The position numbers and the translations under genes were made by a program. The notes beneath the pieces are model-generated. The model worked only from the letters and a program-made list of their open reading frames with translations, ran no database searches and was not told the DNA's origin. From Sulfurovum sp. (lineage in GTDB: Bacteria > Campylobacterota > Campylobacteria > Campylobacterales > Sulfurovaceae), in assembly GCA_015663065.1 (NCBI GenBank), contig DQSX01000016.1:1-14818 (forward strand): a stretch of 14,818 nt of DNA. Reading direction: 5' to 3'. Positions 1 to 6,902 of the stretch are shown one piece after another (the first letter of the stretch is position 1; each line of letters opens with the position of its first letter).

Positions 1-608
1 ATCTATACAAGAACAAGTTCGATGTGGTCAAAGAGGTGGTAGGAGATTTTATAGAAAAAAGAGAGAATGACCGTATCGGTATGGTAACATTTGCAGATGT
101 TGCTTTCATCGCCTCACCGCTGACCTTCGAGAAAAAGTTCCTGACAAACATTACCAAAATGCAGGAGATGGGTATAGCAGGGAAGCGAACAGCCATTAAC
201 GATGCGCTGGTACAAGCCTATAATCTTATGAGCAAGAGTAAAGCCAGATCGAAGATCGTCATACTTTTGACAGACGGGATAGACAATATGTCCAAAATAG
301 CTTTCTCCGATGTGAAAAATATGATAGAAAAACGGAATGTGAAACTTTACACCATTGGTATCGGCGGTCCCAGAGATTATGATGCTAATTACCTGAAAAC
401 ATTGGCCAAAGCGGGAAAAGGTACTGCCTATGCTGCCAGATCGGCAGAAATGCTGACAAAAATTTATGATGAAATAGACAAACTGGAAGCCACAAAAATG
501 GATGATAAAAAGATCGTGGACCATACCTATCTTTATATCTATCCGCTCTTTTTGGCTATTTTCTCTCTATTGTTTTTCATCTATTACAGAAACAGTAAAG
601 GAGTGTAA
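1..608 (+). CDS. batA: BatA-like VWA-domain membrane protein, 5' truncated by window edge
   Basis: The reading frame is open from base 3, so the gene begins outside the window; the GTG at 24 is internal. About 201 residues remain, covering the second half of a von Willebrand factor A domain. The N-terminal MIDAS DxSxS motif must lie upstream. Visible domain landmarks are a metal-site Thr in GKRTAIND and an Asp in ILLTDGIDN. One transmembrane helix near the C-terminus (YLYIYPLFLAIFSLLFFIYY) is followed by a short basic tail, so the VWA domain should face the periplasm. The stop codon touches the ATG of the next VWA gene, and AAAGGAG at 597-603 serves that gene. Two consecutive VWA genes followed by TPR and BatD genes is the layout of Bat operons (batA-batB-batC-batD), typically preceded by moxR and a DUF58 gene; those would be upstream and are not visible. 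VWA domains bind protein partners through a metal ion; the partner is unknown. Confidence 0.85.
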   Translation, partial: LYKNKFDVVKEVVGDFIEKRENDRIGMVTFADVAFIASPLTFEKKFLTNITKMQEMGIAGKRTAINDALVQAYNLMSKSKARSKIVILLTDGIDNMSKIAFSDVKNMIEKRNVKLYTIGIGGPRDYDANYLKTLAKAGKGTAYAARSAEMLTKIYDEIDKLEATKMDDKKIVDHTYLYIYPLFLAIFSLLFFIYYRNSKGV

Positions 609-1580
609 ATGGAATTTGTAAACCCTTATCTATTTTGGATACTGATGCTGCCTTTTGCCTTTTTTGCTTTTTTGATCTCTACGAACAAAGAGCGTCTTTC
701 ACGTATCTTTGATGAGAAGGTATTGACGCGTCTCTCTGCAGCAAATGAGAGTATGCCGCTGGCGTTGCGAAACATAATACTTCTCGCAGCGATCTTTTTT
801 ATGATCGTTGCTTTGGCACGGCCTGTCAAAGATGAAGGAGACAAAGTGGTAGAGGTCAAGGGGTTGACCCTGCTGACCGCGCTGGATATTTCAGGGTCCA
901 TGCGAAGTACGGATGTCTATCCTAACCGTTTACGCTTTGCCAAAAAGAAAATGTCTCTCTTCTTTGATGCTATGCCGAGTGACGAGATAGCTGTGGCAGC
1001 TTTTGCCTACAGTCCTTTTGTGCTTGCACCTTTCTCTTCGGACAAAGAGACACTTAAAATGTTAATTGAGGGAGTGGATGACTCCTACATCAACATGGGG
1101 TCTACTGACTATCTGGCACTGGCCCAACTGGGAGCAAGTCTGCTTGAAAAGAAAGAGCCGAAGATCATGGTCCTTTTTACCGATGGCGGGGATGAAGAGG
1201 CCATTGCCGGTTTTTCAGACGTGCTCAAGTCGCAGAAGATAGACCTTTATGTAGTGTTGGTAGGGACGCAAAAAGGTGCTCCCGTCATTAATGCAGAAGG
1301 CAAACCGATGACACAAAAAGACGGCACCATTGCCATTACGCAGAGAAATGATGCTCTGGGTACACTTGCCAAAGAGAATGGCGGAGCATACGTGGTGGCC
1401 ACAACGGGGAAAGATGACATTGAGAGTCTGGCCGCTGTGATACGAAGCAAATACCAGGATCAGCAGCAGGGAGAAGTGCGTGTCCACCAAAGAGTGGAGT
1501 ATTTCTATTATCCGCTGGGATTGGGACTGCTCTTGCTGCTGATCGGGTTTAGCTCATTTCCAAGAAGGAGAAGTGCATGA
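609..1580 (+). CDS. batB: BatB-like VWA-domain membrane protein
   Basis: Complete 323-residue protein with the Bat layout: hydrophobic helices at about residues 6-24 and 54-71, a VWA domain at about 86-275, and a C-terminal helix at about 299-317 (YPLGLGLLLLLIGF) before a basic end. The metal-ion (MIDAS) site looks intact: D93-I-S95-G-S97, T166 in MGSTDY, and D192 in LFTDGGDE. It should therefore bind a divalent metal and a protein partner, probably on the periplasmic side. The start is the ATG right after the stop of the upstream VWA gene, with AAAGGAG six bases before it. Its own stop overlaps the next ATG (ATGA). Bat proteins were named for aerotolerance in Bacteroides, but their biochemical role is unsettled. 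The family call is firm; the B rather than A assignment rests on position. Confidence 0.9.
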   Translation: MEFVNPYLFWILMLPFAFFAFLISTNKERLSRIFDEKVLTRLSAANESMPLALRNIILLAAIFFMIVALARPVKDEGDKVVEVKGLTLLTALDISGSMRSTDVYPNRLRFAKKKMSLFFDAMPSDEIAVAAFAYSPFVLAPFSSDKETLKMLIEGVDDSYINMGSTDYLALAQLGASLLEKKEPKIMVLFTDGGDEEAIAGFSDVLKSQKIDLYVVLVGTQKGAPVINAEGKPMTQKDGTIAITQRNDALGTLAKENGGAYVVATTGKDDIESLAAVIRSKYQDQQQGEVRVHQRVEYFYYPLGLGLLLLLIGFSSFPRRRSA

Positions 1581-2485
1581 ATCGTCAATTTTTAATACTA
1601 TGGATCATCCCTTCTGCACTGTTTACTTTCCTGCAGGCAGGTTTGACGGATTTTAAGACCATTGAGGCTGCCAAAGAGGCTTACGAAGCCAAAGCATACA
1701 CAAAAAGTGCTGCTTTGCTGAACGCTTTAGAATCTAAAACACCTCAAAAAGAGTATGATATCGGTAATGCCTACTACAAGTCAAAAAATTATGATGCTGC
1801 GATCAAGTCCTATAGACAGGCTGACGGTGTTGACAAAGCAATGCGTCTGCATAACATAGGCAATGCATACTTTCAAAAAAAAGACCTGGAGTCTGCAATC
1901 AAAAGTTATGAAGAGGCATTGCAGATACGGGAAGATGAAGAGACACGTTTTAACCTGGAACTTGCCAAAAAGATGAAGAAAGAGCAGGAAAAGAAAAAAC
2001 AGGAACAGAAGAAAAAAGAGCAAAAAGAGCAAAAAAAGAAAGAGCAGGACAAAAAAGAGGATCAGGATAAAAAAGAAGATCAAAATAGCAAAGATGAGCA
2101 GCAAAAAGAGGATGCCAAGAAGAAAAAAGAGCAGTCTGAGAAAAAAGATAAAAAGAAAGAGGGTGATCAAAAAGAGAAAAATGATCAGAAAAAGCCTGAA
2201 GATCAGAAAAAGAAAGAAGAAGACCAAAAGAAAAAGGGTGACAAAAAGAAGTCAGACGCACAAAAAGAGAAAAAGCCAAAAGGTGATAAACCAAAAGATA
2301 AAAAAGGTGACAAGGCTTCAGGTCAGCCTCAAAAACAGAAAAAAATGTCTAAAGAAGAGAAGTTGAAAGAGCAGGAGCTCAAAAGACTGCTTAAGAAAAT
2401 GGGACAAAAAGGAACACCAACCATGATGTATCAAATGGGTAACAGTAAAAAATCCAAAAGGAGTGAAGATGAAAAACCTTGGTAA
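1577..2485 (+). CDS. batC: BatC-like TPR protein with lysine-rich disordered tail
   Basis: 302 residues. An N-terminal hydrophobic segment (about residues 4-21) looks like a signal peptide or anchor, so the protein is probably exported. Residues 30-130 contain at least two tetratricopeptide repeats, seen in EYDIGNAYYKSKNYDAAIKS and the following LHNIGNAYFQKKDLESAIKS. TPRs are protein-docking modules, here presumably for the VWA partners. From about residue 133 to 275 the protein is almost only Lys, Glu, Gln and Asp, predicted disordered or a charged coiled coil. A short, less biased C-terminus ends in KPW; from memory, similar endings occur in other TPR proteins of Bat operons. The ATG overlaps the batB stop, with GAAGGAG at 1564-1570 and a 6-base spacer. 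The coding strand is extremely purine-rich over 1965-2400, so indels by slippage would not be surprising. The reading frame is intact. Confidence 0.85.
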   Translation: MNRQFLILWIIPSALFTFLQAGLTDFKTIEAAKEAYEAKAYTKSAALLNALESKTPQKEYDIGNAYYKSKNYDAAIKSYRQADGVDKAMRLHNIGNAYFQKKDLESAIKSYEEALQIREDEETRFNLELAKKMKKEQEKKKQEQKKKEQKEQKKKEQDKKEDQDKKEDQNSKDEQQKEDAKKKKEQSEKKDKKKEGDQKEKNDQKKPEDQKKKEEDQKKKGDKKKSDAQKEKKPKGDKPKDKKGDKASGQPQKQKKMSKEEKLKEQELKRLLKKMGQKGTPTMMYQMGNSKKSKRSEDEKPW

Positions 2486-4004
2486 TCTACATATACAAAA
2501 ACTAACGATGATCTTTTTGCTATGTCTGTCACTCTTTACCTTGCTTCAGGCAAAGGGTGTGCAGGCGACTGTCTCTGACTCGCAGATTGTTCAGGGCAAC
2601 ATGCTGCAACTGAAGATCAAAGCAACAGGAAACAGGGCAGCCTTTCCAAACATTCAGGAGATAGAAGGGTACCCAGTATTGGGTCGCCATGAGAGTCAAA
2701 ACAACTCTTTCACCTATATTAACGGTAAGATGAAAAATGAACGGACCACAACCTTGGTATTGACCATAGCACCGCAAAAAGATATGACCATCCCATCCTA
2801 TACGGTCAATATAGACGGCAAAGCGTATGATACAAAGCCCATAGCGGTAAAAGTGGTAAAATCTACCGCGCCACAGGCTACAGCAAACAGAAAATTCTCT
2901 TTGATGATCCGAACAGACAAAAAGTCGGTCATTGTGGGAGAACCGCTGTTGGCAACGGTCTATTTCTCTTTACGGAACGGAACAAGGCTGTCTGAAAACC
3001 CCCAATACAATAAACCGGAATTCAAAGGTTTTTTTGTCAAAGAGGTAGGTGATGAAAAAACATATCATGAAGGCAACCGTCAAGTCACAGAGTTGCGGTA
3101 TGTGCTCACGCCTCAGGTAGAAGGGAGTTTGACTGTAGGACCCGCCACAGCCAAAATAGGTGTTGCAGACAGGAACAGACGTGATATGTTTGGTAGATTC
3201 TTTGGTACAACCTGGACATCCATTGCTTCCAATACGGTGGAGATTGAAGTCAAGGCAAAACCGCAGGAGAGTGACCTGGTAGGCTCTTTTGGCATAGAGA
3301 ACAGTATTGACGCACAAAGTGTCAAAGCCAATAAACCGGTCAATCTGACGGTAACGATAAAAGGGGAAGGTTCTCTAGAGGATTTTGATCTGGAAAATGT
3401 TGAAATTGACGGCGTGACCGTTTACAGTGATGATGCAAAAATTACAACTACTCTGCATGACAAAGGTATTCAAAGCACTTATTCAAAGCATTTTGCTTTT
3501 ATTTCAGACCATGATTTTGTGATCCCTGCAAGAACTATCTCTGTGTATGATACCAAAGAGAATACGCTGAAATATCTGGAGATACCTGCCTATGAGATAA
3601 AAGTAGAAGGTAGACAGAAATCTGTCTCTGCAGTCTCCTCTACCCCGGAAGCGCATGCAGGAAAAGTGCAGACCAACCTCAAAGTACCTGAAAAGTCAAT
3701 GCTTGATGACGGTAAAAAGAAAATAGAAGAGGTGAAGCAGACAGAGTGGTGGATCCCGCTGTTAGCATTTATATCGGGTCTTGTTGTGATGTATCTGTTT
3801 CAATTTATACCTGCTTTGAAATGGAAAAAGAGTACAGTATCTCTGCAGCCCGAAGAGGCATTGAAAAAGCTCTACCCACACATCAATGAGTCGGCGGAAA
3901 TTGAAGAGATGGTACGGCAACTCTATGCAAAGAAAAATGGTGATAAAAGTATCAAAATAGATAAGAACAGGCTCAGAGCGTTATTGGAAACATTAGAAAA
4001 TTAA
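2469..4004 (+). CDS. batD: BatD-family protein
   Basis: About 511 residues. A signal peptide (MIFLLCLSLFTLLQA) is followed by an extracytoplasmic part built of beta-sandwich-like segments (from VQATVSDSQIVQGNMLQLKI), typical of BatD. One transmembrane helix at about residues 427-449 (WWIPLLAFISGLVVMYLFQF) is followed by a cytoplasmic tail of roughly 60 residues. I chose the ATG at 2469 over an in-frame GTG at 2463 because AAAAGGAG at 2456-2463 gives a proper 5-base spacer to the ATG, whereas the GTG overlaps the ribosome binding site. The start lies inside the 3' end of batC (17-base overlap), so translation is probably coupled. It is the last Bat gene here; a BatE-like gene is absent. BatD is thought to act with the VWA and TPR proteins in an envelope complex; its molecular function is unknown. 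Confidence 0.88.
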   Translation: MKNLGNLHIQKLTMIFLLCLSLFTLLQAKGVQATVSDSQIVQGNMLQLKIKATGNRAAFPNIQEIEGYPVLGRHESQNNSFTYINGKMKNERTTTLVLTIAPQKDMTIPSYTVNIDGKAYDTKPIAVKVVKSTAPQATANRKFSLMIRTDKKSVIVGEPLLATVYFSLRNGTRLSENPQYNKPEFKGFFVKEVGDEKTYHEGNRQVTELRYVLTPQVEGSLTVGPATAKIGVADRNRRDMFGRFFGTTWTSIASNTVEIEVKAKPQESDLVGSFGIENSIDAQSVKANKPVNLTVTIKGEGSLEDFDLENVEIDGVTVYSDDAKITTTLHDKGIQSTYSKHFAFISDHDFVIPARTISVYDTKENTLKYLEIPAYEIKVEGRQKSVSAVSSTPEAHAGKVQTNLKVPEKSMLDDGKKKIEEVKQTEWWIPLLAFISGLVVMYLFQFIPALKWKKSTVSLQPEEALKKLYPHINESAEIEEMVRQLYAKKNGDKSIKIDKNRLRALLETLEN

Positions 4005-4055
4005 AATTAAATTGTGGTATCCTTTCTTTACTAAGTGTTTAGAAGAAGGGCCATT

Positions 4056-5945
4056 ATGATCATTTATGTTTACTCCGAAGAAGATTTTGAGTTTATTGAA
4101 AAAAATAAAACCTTAAATGTCTGGCCTGGGGATATAAAATATATCCCTTTTTCAAAACTGGATACAATTGAGCCAAAACAGGTTGCACATTTGCTGGTGA
4201 CAGGCTGTGTCAAAGAGATAAAGCCTGTGATGCAATTTGCCTACGAATATGGGATCTCTTTGGGTATCATTCCCACCCCTGAACAAAAAGAGTTAAGACG
4301 TACCTTTGCACTGCCTTTCAAAATAGAAGAGATCGCCATGCTCGCGCTGACTCCTGCAGAAAAGAAACTTGATCTTCTCTTTTGTAACGGTACGATCGTA
4401 CTGCAGGAAGTGGTCATAGGGGATGCCCCTCCGCTTGATCATTTTGACACAGTACTTAAAGGAAAAACATTTTTTGACAGGGTCAAACTCTTTTGGCTTA
4501 CTTTACGTAAAGTAAAAACACTGAAACATACCCAAATGAAGATCAAAGATGCCAAAGAGAATGCATTTGACATCTCTGCAGTGGGTATTGTAGGGATCGA
4601 ATATAACAATGCTACTTTTGCAGCAAAACTACTCTCATCAAAACTCTCTGCAAACGATGGGAAACTTTTGCTAGTCATCCTTGCTCCTACTTCTATTATG
4701 CAGTATATTGGCTATCTTTTTAAATCACTGGTATCCTATGTTACCCCTAAGACTGTACCTGATTCAGTAGGCTATATCAGCTCTTCTGAGATACTTGTAG
4801 CGCCCCAACATGACCTGCCTGTACGCATAGACTCATCAGAACGAGCAGAGACGCCTGTGGCGTTAAAAGTGAAACAGGAGGTTTTGGCACTCTCTGTGGG
4901 AGAGACATTTTGGGAGAAACAAAACGGTAAAAAAAGTACAAAAGACAGTGTCAAAATAGACCATTTACCTTCAGATAAAGAGAGTGCAGAATATCTTGGA
5001 AAAGCTATTCCGCTCTTTATGCATGCAAGTCAAGAACAGTATACTTCACTGTTCACCAATCTCAGAGAAGAGGGGAAACTGAATTCGGTTTATATTACCC
5101 TGCTTATACTCTCAACAATGATCGCTACGTTTGGACTTTTTATCAATTCCAGTTCTGTTGTAATAGGTGCTATGCTATTGGCTCCTTTGATGCAACCTAT
5201 TGTCTCTTTGAGTATGGGGGTATTGAGACAAGATACCACACTGGAGATCAATGGTGCCAAAAGTATATTCTGGGGTGTACTGGCAGTGGTATTGACGGCT
5301 GCAGCTATTGCATCTTTTACCCCTATAGACCGTTTGACCTCAGAGATGGCAGGACGTTTGTCCCCTACGATACTGGATCTTTTTGTGGCCATTGTTTCAG
5401 GGGTAGCTGCCGCCTATGTAAAAAGTAATGAAAAAATACTTGGCTCACTGGCTGGTGTGGCTATAGCAGTAGCCTTGGTCCCGCCTTTGGCAGTGGCAGG
5501 GGTAGGACTTGGCTGGGCAGACTGGCATATGTTCAACATGGCCTTTTTGCTGTTTGTTACCAACCTGGTAGGCATCGTTCTGGCAGCAGCTTTGACTTTT
5601 GTTTTTTTGGGCTTTTCTCCTCTGTATGTTGCAAAAAAGGGTCTTCTGACATGGCTGCTTATTGTCATGCTTGTTTCCATTCCTCTCTACAGTGCTTTTT
5701 CTCAAATGAAAGAAGATGTAAAGTTGCAAAAAACACTCTCAAATCTTGCCTTTACACTGGGAGAACATGATATAAAATTGACAGATGTCAGACTGATACA
5801 TCGACCTGAGTTGGATGAAATAAGATGCGAAGTGATCTCTTCAGGTATCTTGAATAAAGAAGAAAAAAAGGTACTGAAGGAAACGATCTTGAGGAGTATT
5901 GGCAAACAGGCTGAAGTGATCGCTACTTTTCGATATAGACTCTAA
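4056..5945 (+). CDS. DUF389 membrane protein fused to a degenerate diacylglycerol-kinase-like domain
   Basis: 629 residues from the ATG at 4056, chosen because AGAAGG lies 6 bases upstream; an in-frame GTG at 4035 has no site. Residues 1-290 follow the order of the diacylglycerol/YegS lipid-kinase fold: LGIIPTPEQKELRRTFALP (69-87) sits where kinases have LGIIPxGTGNDFAR, KKLDLLFCNG follows, then SANDG (198-202) at the usual DDG, and a last strand LPVRIDSSERAETPV (254-268) at the usual VDGE segment. The nucleotide motifs are gone: HLLVTGCVKE (45-54) replaces GGDGT and PEQK replaces GTGN. Residues 330-545 are the DUF389 domain, with about seven hydrophobic segments including MLLAPLMQPIVS and ALVPPLAVAG. 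A soluble tail of about 80 residues follows. The gene lies 51 bases after batD and ends 6 bases before convergent tyrA. Function unknown; I infer a membrane protein with a non-catalytic lipid- or nucleotide-sensing domain. Family name TIGR00341 may apply. Confidence 0.85.
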   Translation: MIIYVYSEEDFEFIEKNKTLNVWPGDIKYIPFSKLDTIEPKQVAHLLVTGCVKEIKPVMQFAYEYGISLGIIPTPEQKELRRTFALPFKIEEIAMLALTPAEKKLDLLFCNGTIVLQEVVIGDAPPLDHFDTVLKGKTFFDRVKLFWLTLRKVKTLKHTQMKIKDAKENAFDISAVGIVGIEYNNATFAAKLLSSKLSANDGKLLLVILAPTSIMQYIGYLFKSLVSYVTPKTVPDSVGYISSSEILVAPQHDLPVRIDSSERAETPVALKVKQEVLALSVGETFWEKQNGKKSTKDSVKIDHLPSDKESAEYLGKAIPLFMHASQEQYTSLFTNLREEGKLNSVYITLLILSTMIATFGLFINSSSVVIGAMLLAPLMQPIVSLSMGVLRQDTTLEINGAKSIFWGVLAVVLTAAAIASFTPIDRLTSEMAGRLSPTILDLFVAIVSGVAAAYVKSNEKILGSLAGVAIAVALVPPLAVAGVGLGWADWHMFNMAFLLFVTNLVGIVLAAALTFVFLGFSPLYVAKKGLLTWLLIVMLVSIPLYSAFSQMKEDVKLQKTLSNLAFTLGEHDIKLTDVRLIHRPELDEIRCEVISSGILNKEEKKVLKETILRSIGKQAEVIATFRYRL

Positions 5946-5969
5946 AATCTTTTAGAGAATATCGTGTAG
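5923..5969. terminator. Imperfect hairpin across both stop codons of convergent genes
   Basis: A perfect 8-base inverted repeat, CTCTAAAA at 5940-5947 and TTTTAGAG at 5950-5957, spans the stop codons of the DUF389 gene and tyrA. It is extended by CGATAT (5931-5936) with ATATCG (5959-5964), and by CTAC (5923-5926) with GTAG (5966-5969), with small bulges. The symmetry allows the same structure in either transcript, so a bidirectional terminator or 3'-end protector is plausible. The inner stem is A/T-rich and no U-tract follows, so this is not a textbook intrinsic terminator. Confidence 0.4.
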
Positions 5970-6791
5970 TTCATTGGCTTCTTTCATCCATGTGTTCAGC
6001 GTATCCCATTCATCATTTTCGATCATTTTTTGACATTTTTTAAGTTCTGACTGGAAAGTATACATCGCTTCAAGCATATTGCTTTTGTTTTGTCTGAAAA
6101 TGTCTTCCCACATATTCGGAGAAGATTTTGCAATACGGCTCATATCTTTGAATCCACCGCCTGCAAGGGCAACAATGCTTGTTGCTGCTTCTTGGTTCAT
6201 TACTGCATTGGCGAGAGCATAAGCAAGAGCATGAGGCATATGGGAAATAAATGCAGCATGTCTGTCATGCTCTTCTGCTCCCATGAGAACCAGATTCATT
6301 TGGATGCTATGAAAGAGTTTCTCTGCTACCTCTTTTTGGTGCTGACCGCTTCTTTCCATGTCACAAAGCACCACAACCTTACCTTTGTATAGGTTTTTAA
6401 GTGCAGCAGAGGGTCCAAACTTTTCTGTTCCGGTCATAGGGTGTGCAGTAACAAAGTTCTCTCTTATGTCTTTGGGAATGGCATCAGATATTTTCTTTTT
6501 GGTACTACCAAAATCGATGATGGTACAGTTTGGATCCAGGTGGGATAACTGTTTTGCTATGGCAATAATACCGTCAACAGGAATCGTAAGAATGATGACG
6601 TCACAGTGCTTGATCTCATCGAGTGTCTGGACGACTTCATCGACAAGTCCCAGTGCCAATGCCTCTTCGCAGTGACCTTTATTGTGGTCCAATCCTACAA
6701 AATGGTACGCGTCTGAAGTCTCCTGCAGTGCAAGAGAGAAAGAGCCTCCCATAAGCCCAAGACCAATGATACCTATCTTTGTTTTTTTCAT
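5952..6791 (-). CDS. tyrA: Prephenate dehydrogenase
   Basis: 279 residues, the normal size of a monofunctional TyrA. It oxidatively decarboxylates prephenate to 4-hydroxyphenylpyruvate with NAD(P)+, the step leading to tyrosine, in the cytoplasm. The N-terminal Rossmann fold shows GLGLMG (residues 10-15), with D35 ending the second strand (FVGLDHN), which would favour NAD+. Other family motifs are DFGSTK (93-98), AHPMTG with H117 as the expected catalytic histidine, ISHMPHALAYAL (182-193), and GGGFKDMSRIAKSSPNMWEDIF beginning at 211. There is no chorismate mutase domain at the N-terminus and no clear ACT domain at the C-terminus, so feedback control by tyrosine through an ACT domain is unlikely. 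A strong extended -10 lies 25 bases upstream; the ribosome site is weak (TTGGATAGTGA). The gene is convergent with the DUF389 gene and divergent from bamA. Confidence 0.96.
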   Translation of the reverse strand: MKKTKIGIIGLGLMGGSFSLALQETSDAYHFVGLDHNKGHCEEALALGLVDEVVQTLDEIKHCDVIILTIPVDGIIAIAKQLSHLDPNCTIIDFGSTKKKISDAIPKDIRENFVTAHPMTGTEKFGPSAALKNLYKGKVVVLCDMERSGQHQKEVAEKLFHSIQMNLVLMGAEEHDRHAAFISHMPHALAYALANAVMNQEAATSIVALAGGGFKDMSRIAKSSPNMWEDIFRQNKSNMLEAMYTFQSELKKCQKMIENDEWDTLNTWMKEANELHDIL

Positions 6792-6815
6792 TCACTATCC
6801 AAGTTTTTTTGAAAG

Positions 6816-6824
6816 ATTATAACA
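6816..6824 (-). promoter_or_regulatory. Extended -10 promoter of tyrA
   Basis: Read on the minus strand the bases are TGTTATAAT, a perfect extended -10 hexamer, 24 bases before the tyrA ATG. An A-tract lies upstream at about the -35 distance, with no recognisable TTGACA box. This matches the known Campylobacterota sigma-70 pattern of a strong -10 with A/T-rich upstream DNA. The same nine bases recur before the response-regulator gene (12066-12074). Confidence 0.6.
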
Positions 6825-6852
6825 GATTTTTTTCTAACTTATGACCCTCTTA

Positions 6853-6886
6853 TTGAAATAAAGATAAAATAAGAGCTAAATATAAA
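6853..6886 (+). promoter_or_regulatory. Possible promoter of bamA
   Basis: TTGAAA at 6853-6858 is followed, after 18 bases, by TAAATA (6877-6882), which overlaps TATAAA (6881-6886). The -10 would lie about 20 bases before the bamA ATG. AAGGGCGAG at 6889-6897 could supply the ribosome binding site. All boxes are approximate matches in A/T-rich DNA, so the exact start point is uncertain. Confidence 0.35.
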
Positions 6887-6902
6887 CAAGGGCGAGTGAT
6901 TT

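Noticed and set aside
1781..2227. 148-codon minus-strand open frame made mainly of Leu and Phe
   Set aside because: It is the antisense of the lysine-rich repeat of the BatC-like gene; AAA/AAG/GAA codons read backwards give Phe/Leu/Ile, so apparent membrane segments are an artefact.
2463..2468. Upstream in-frame GTG start for batD
   Set aside because: It overlaps the AAAAGGAG ribosome site at 2456-2463, which is spaced correctly for the ATG at 2469 instead.
4035..4055. Upstream in-frame GTG start for the DUF389 fusion gene
   Set aside because: No ribosome site precedes it, while the ATG at 4056 has AGAAGG at a 6-base spacing.
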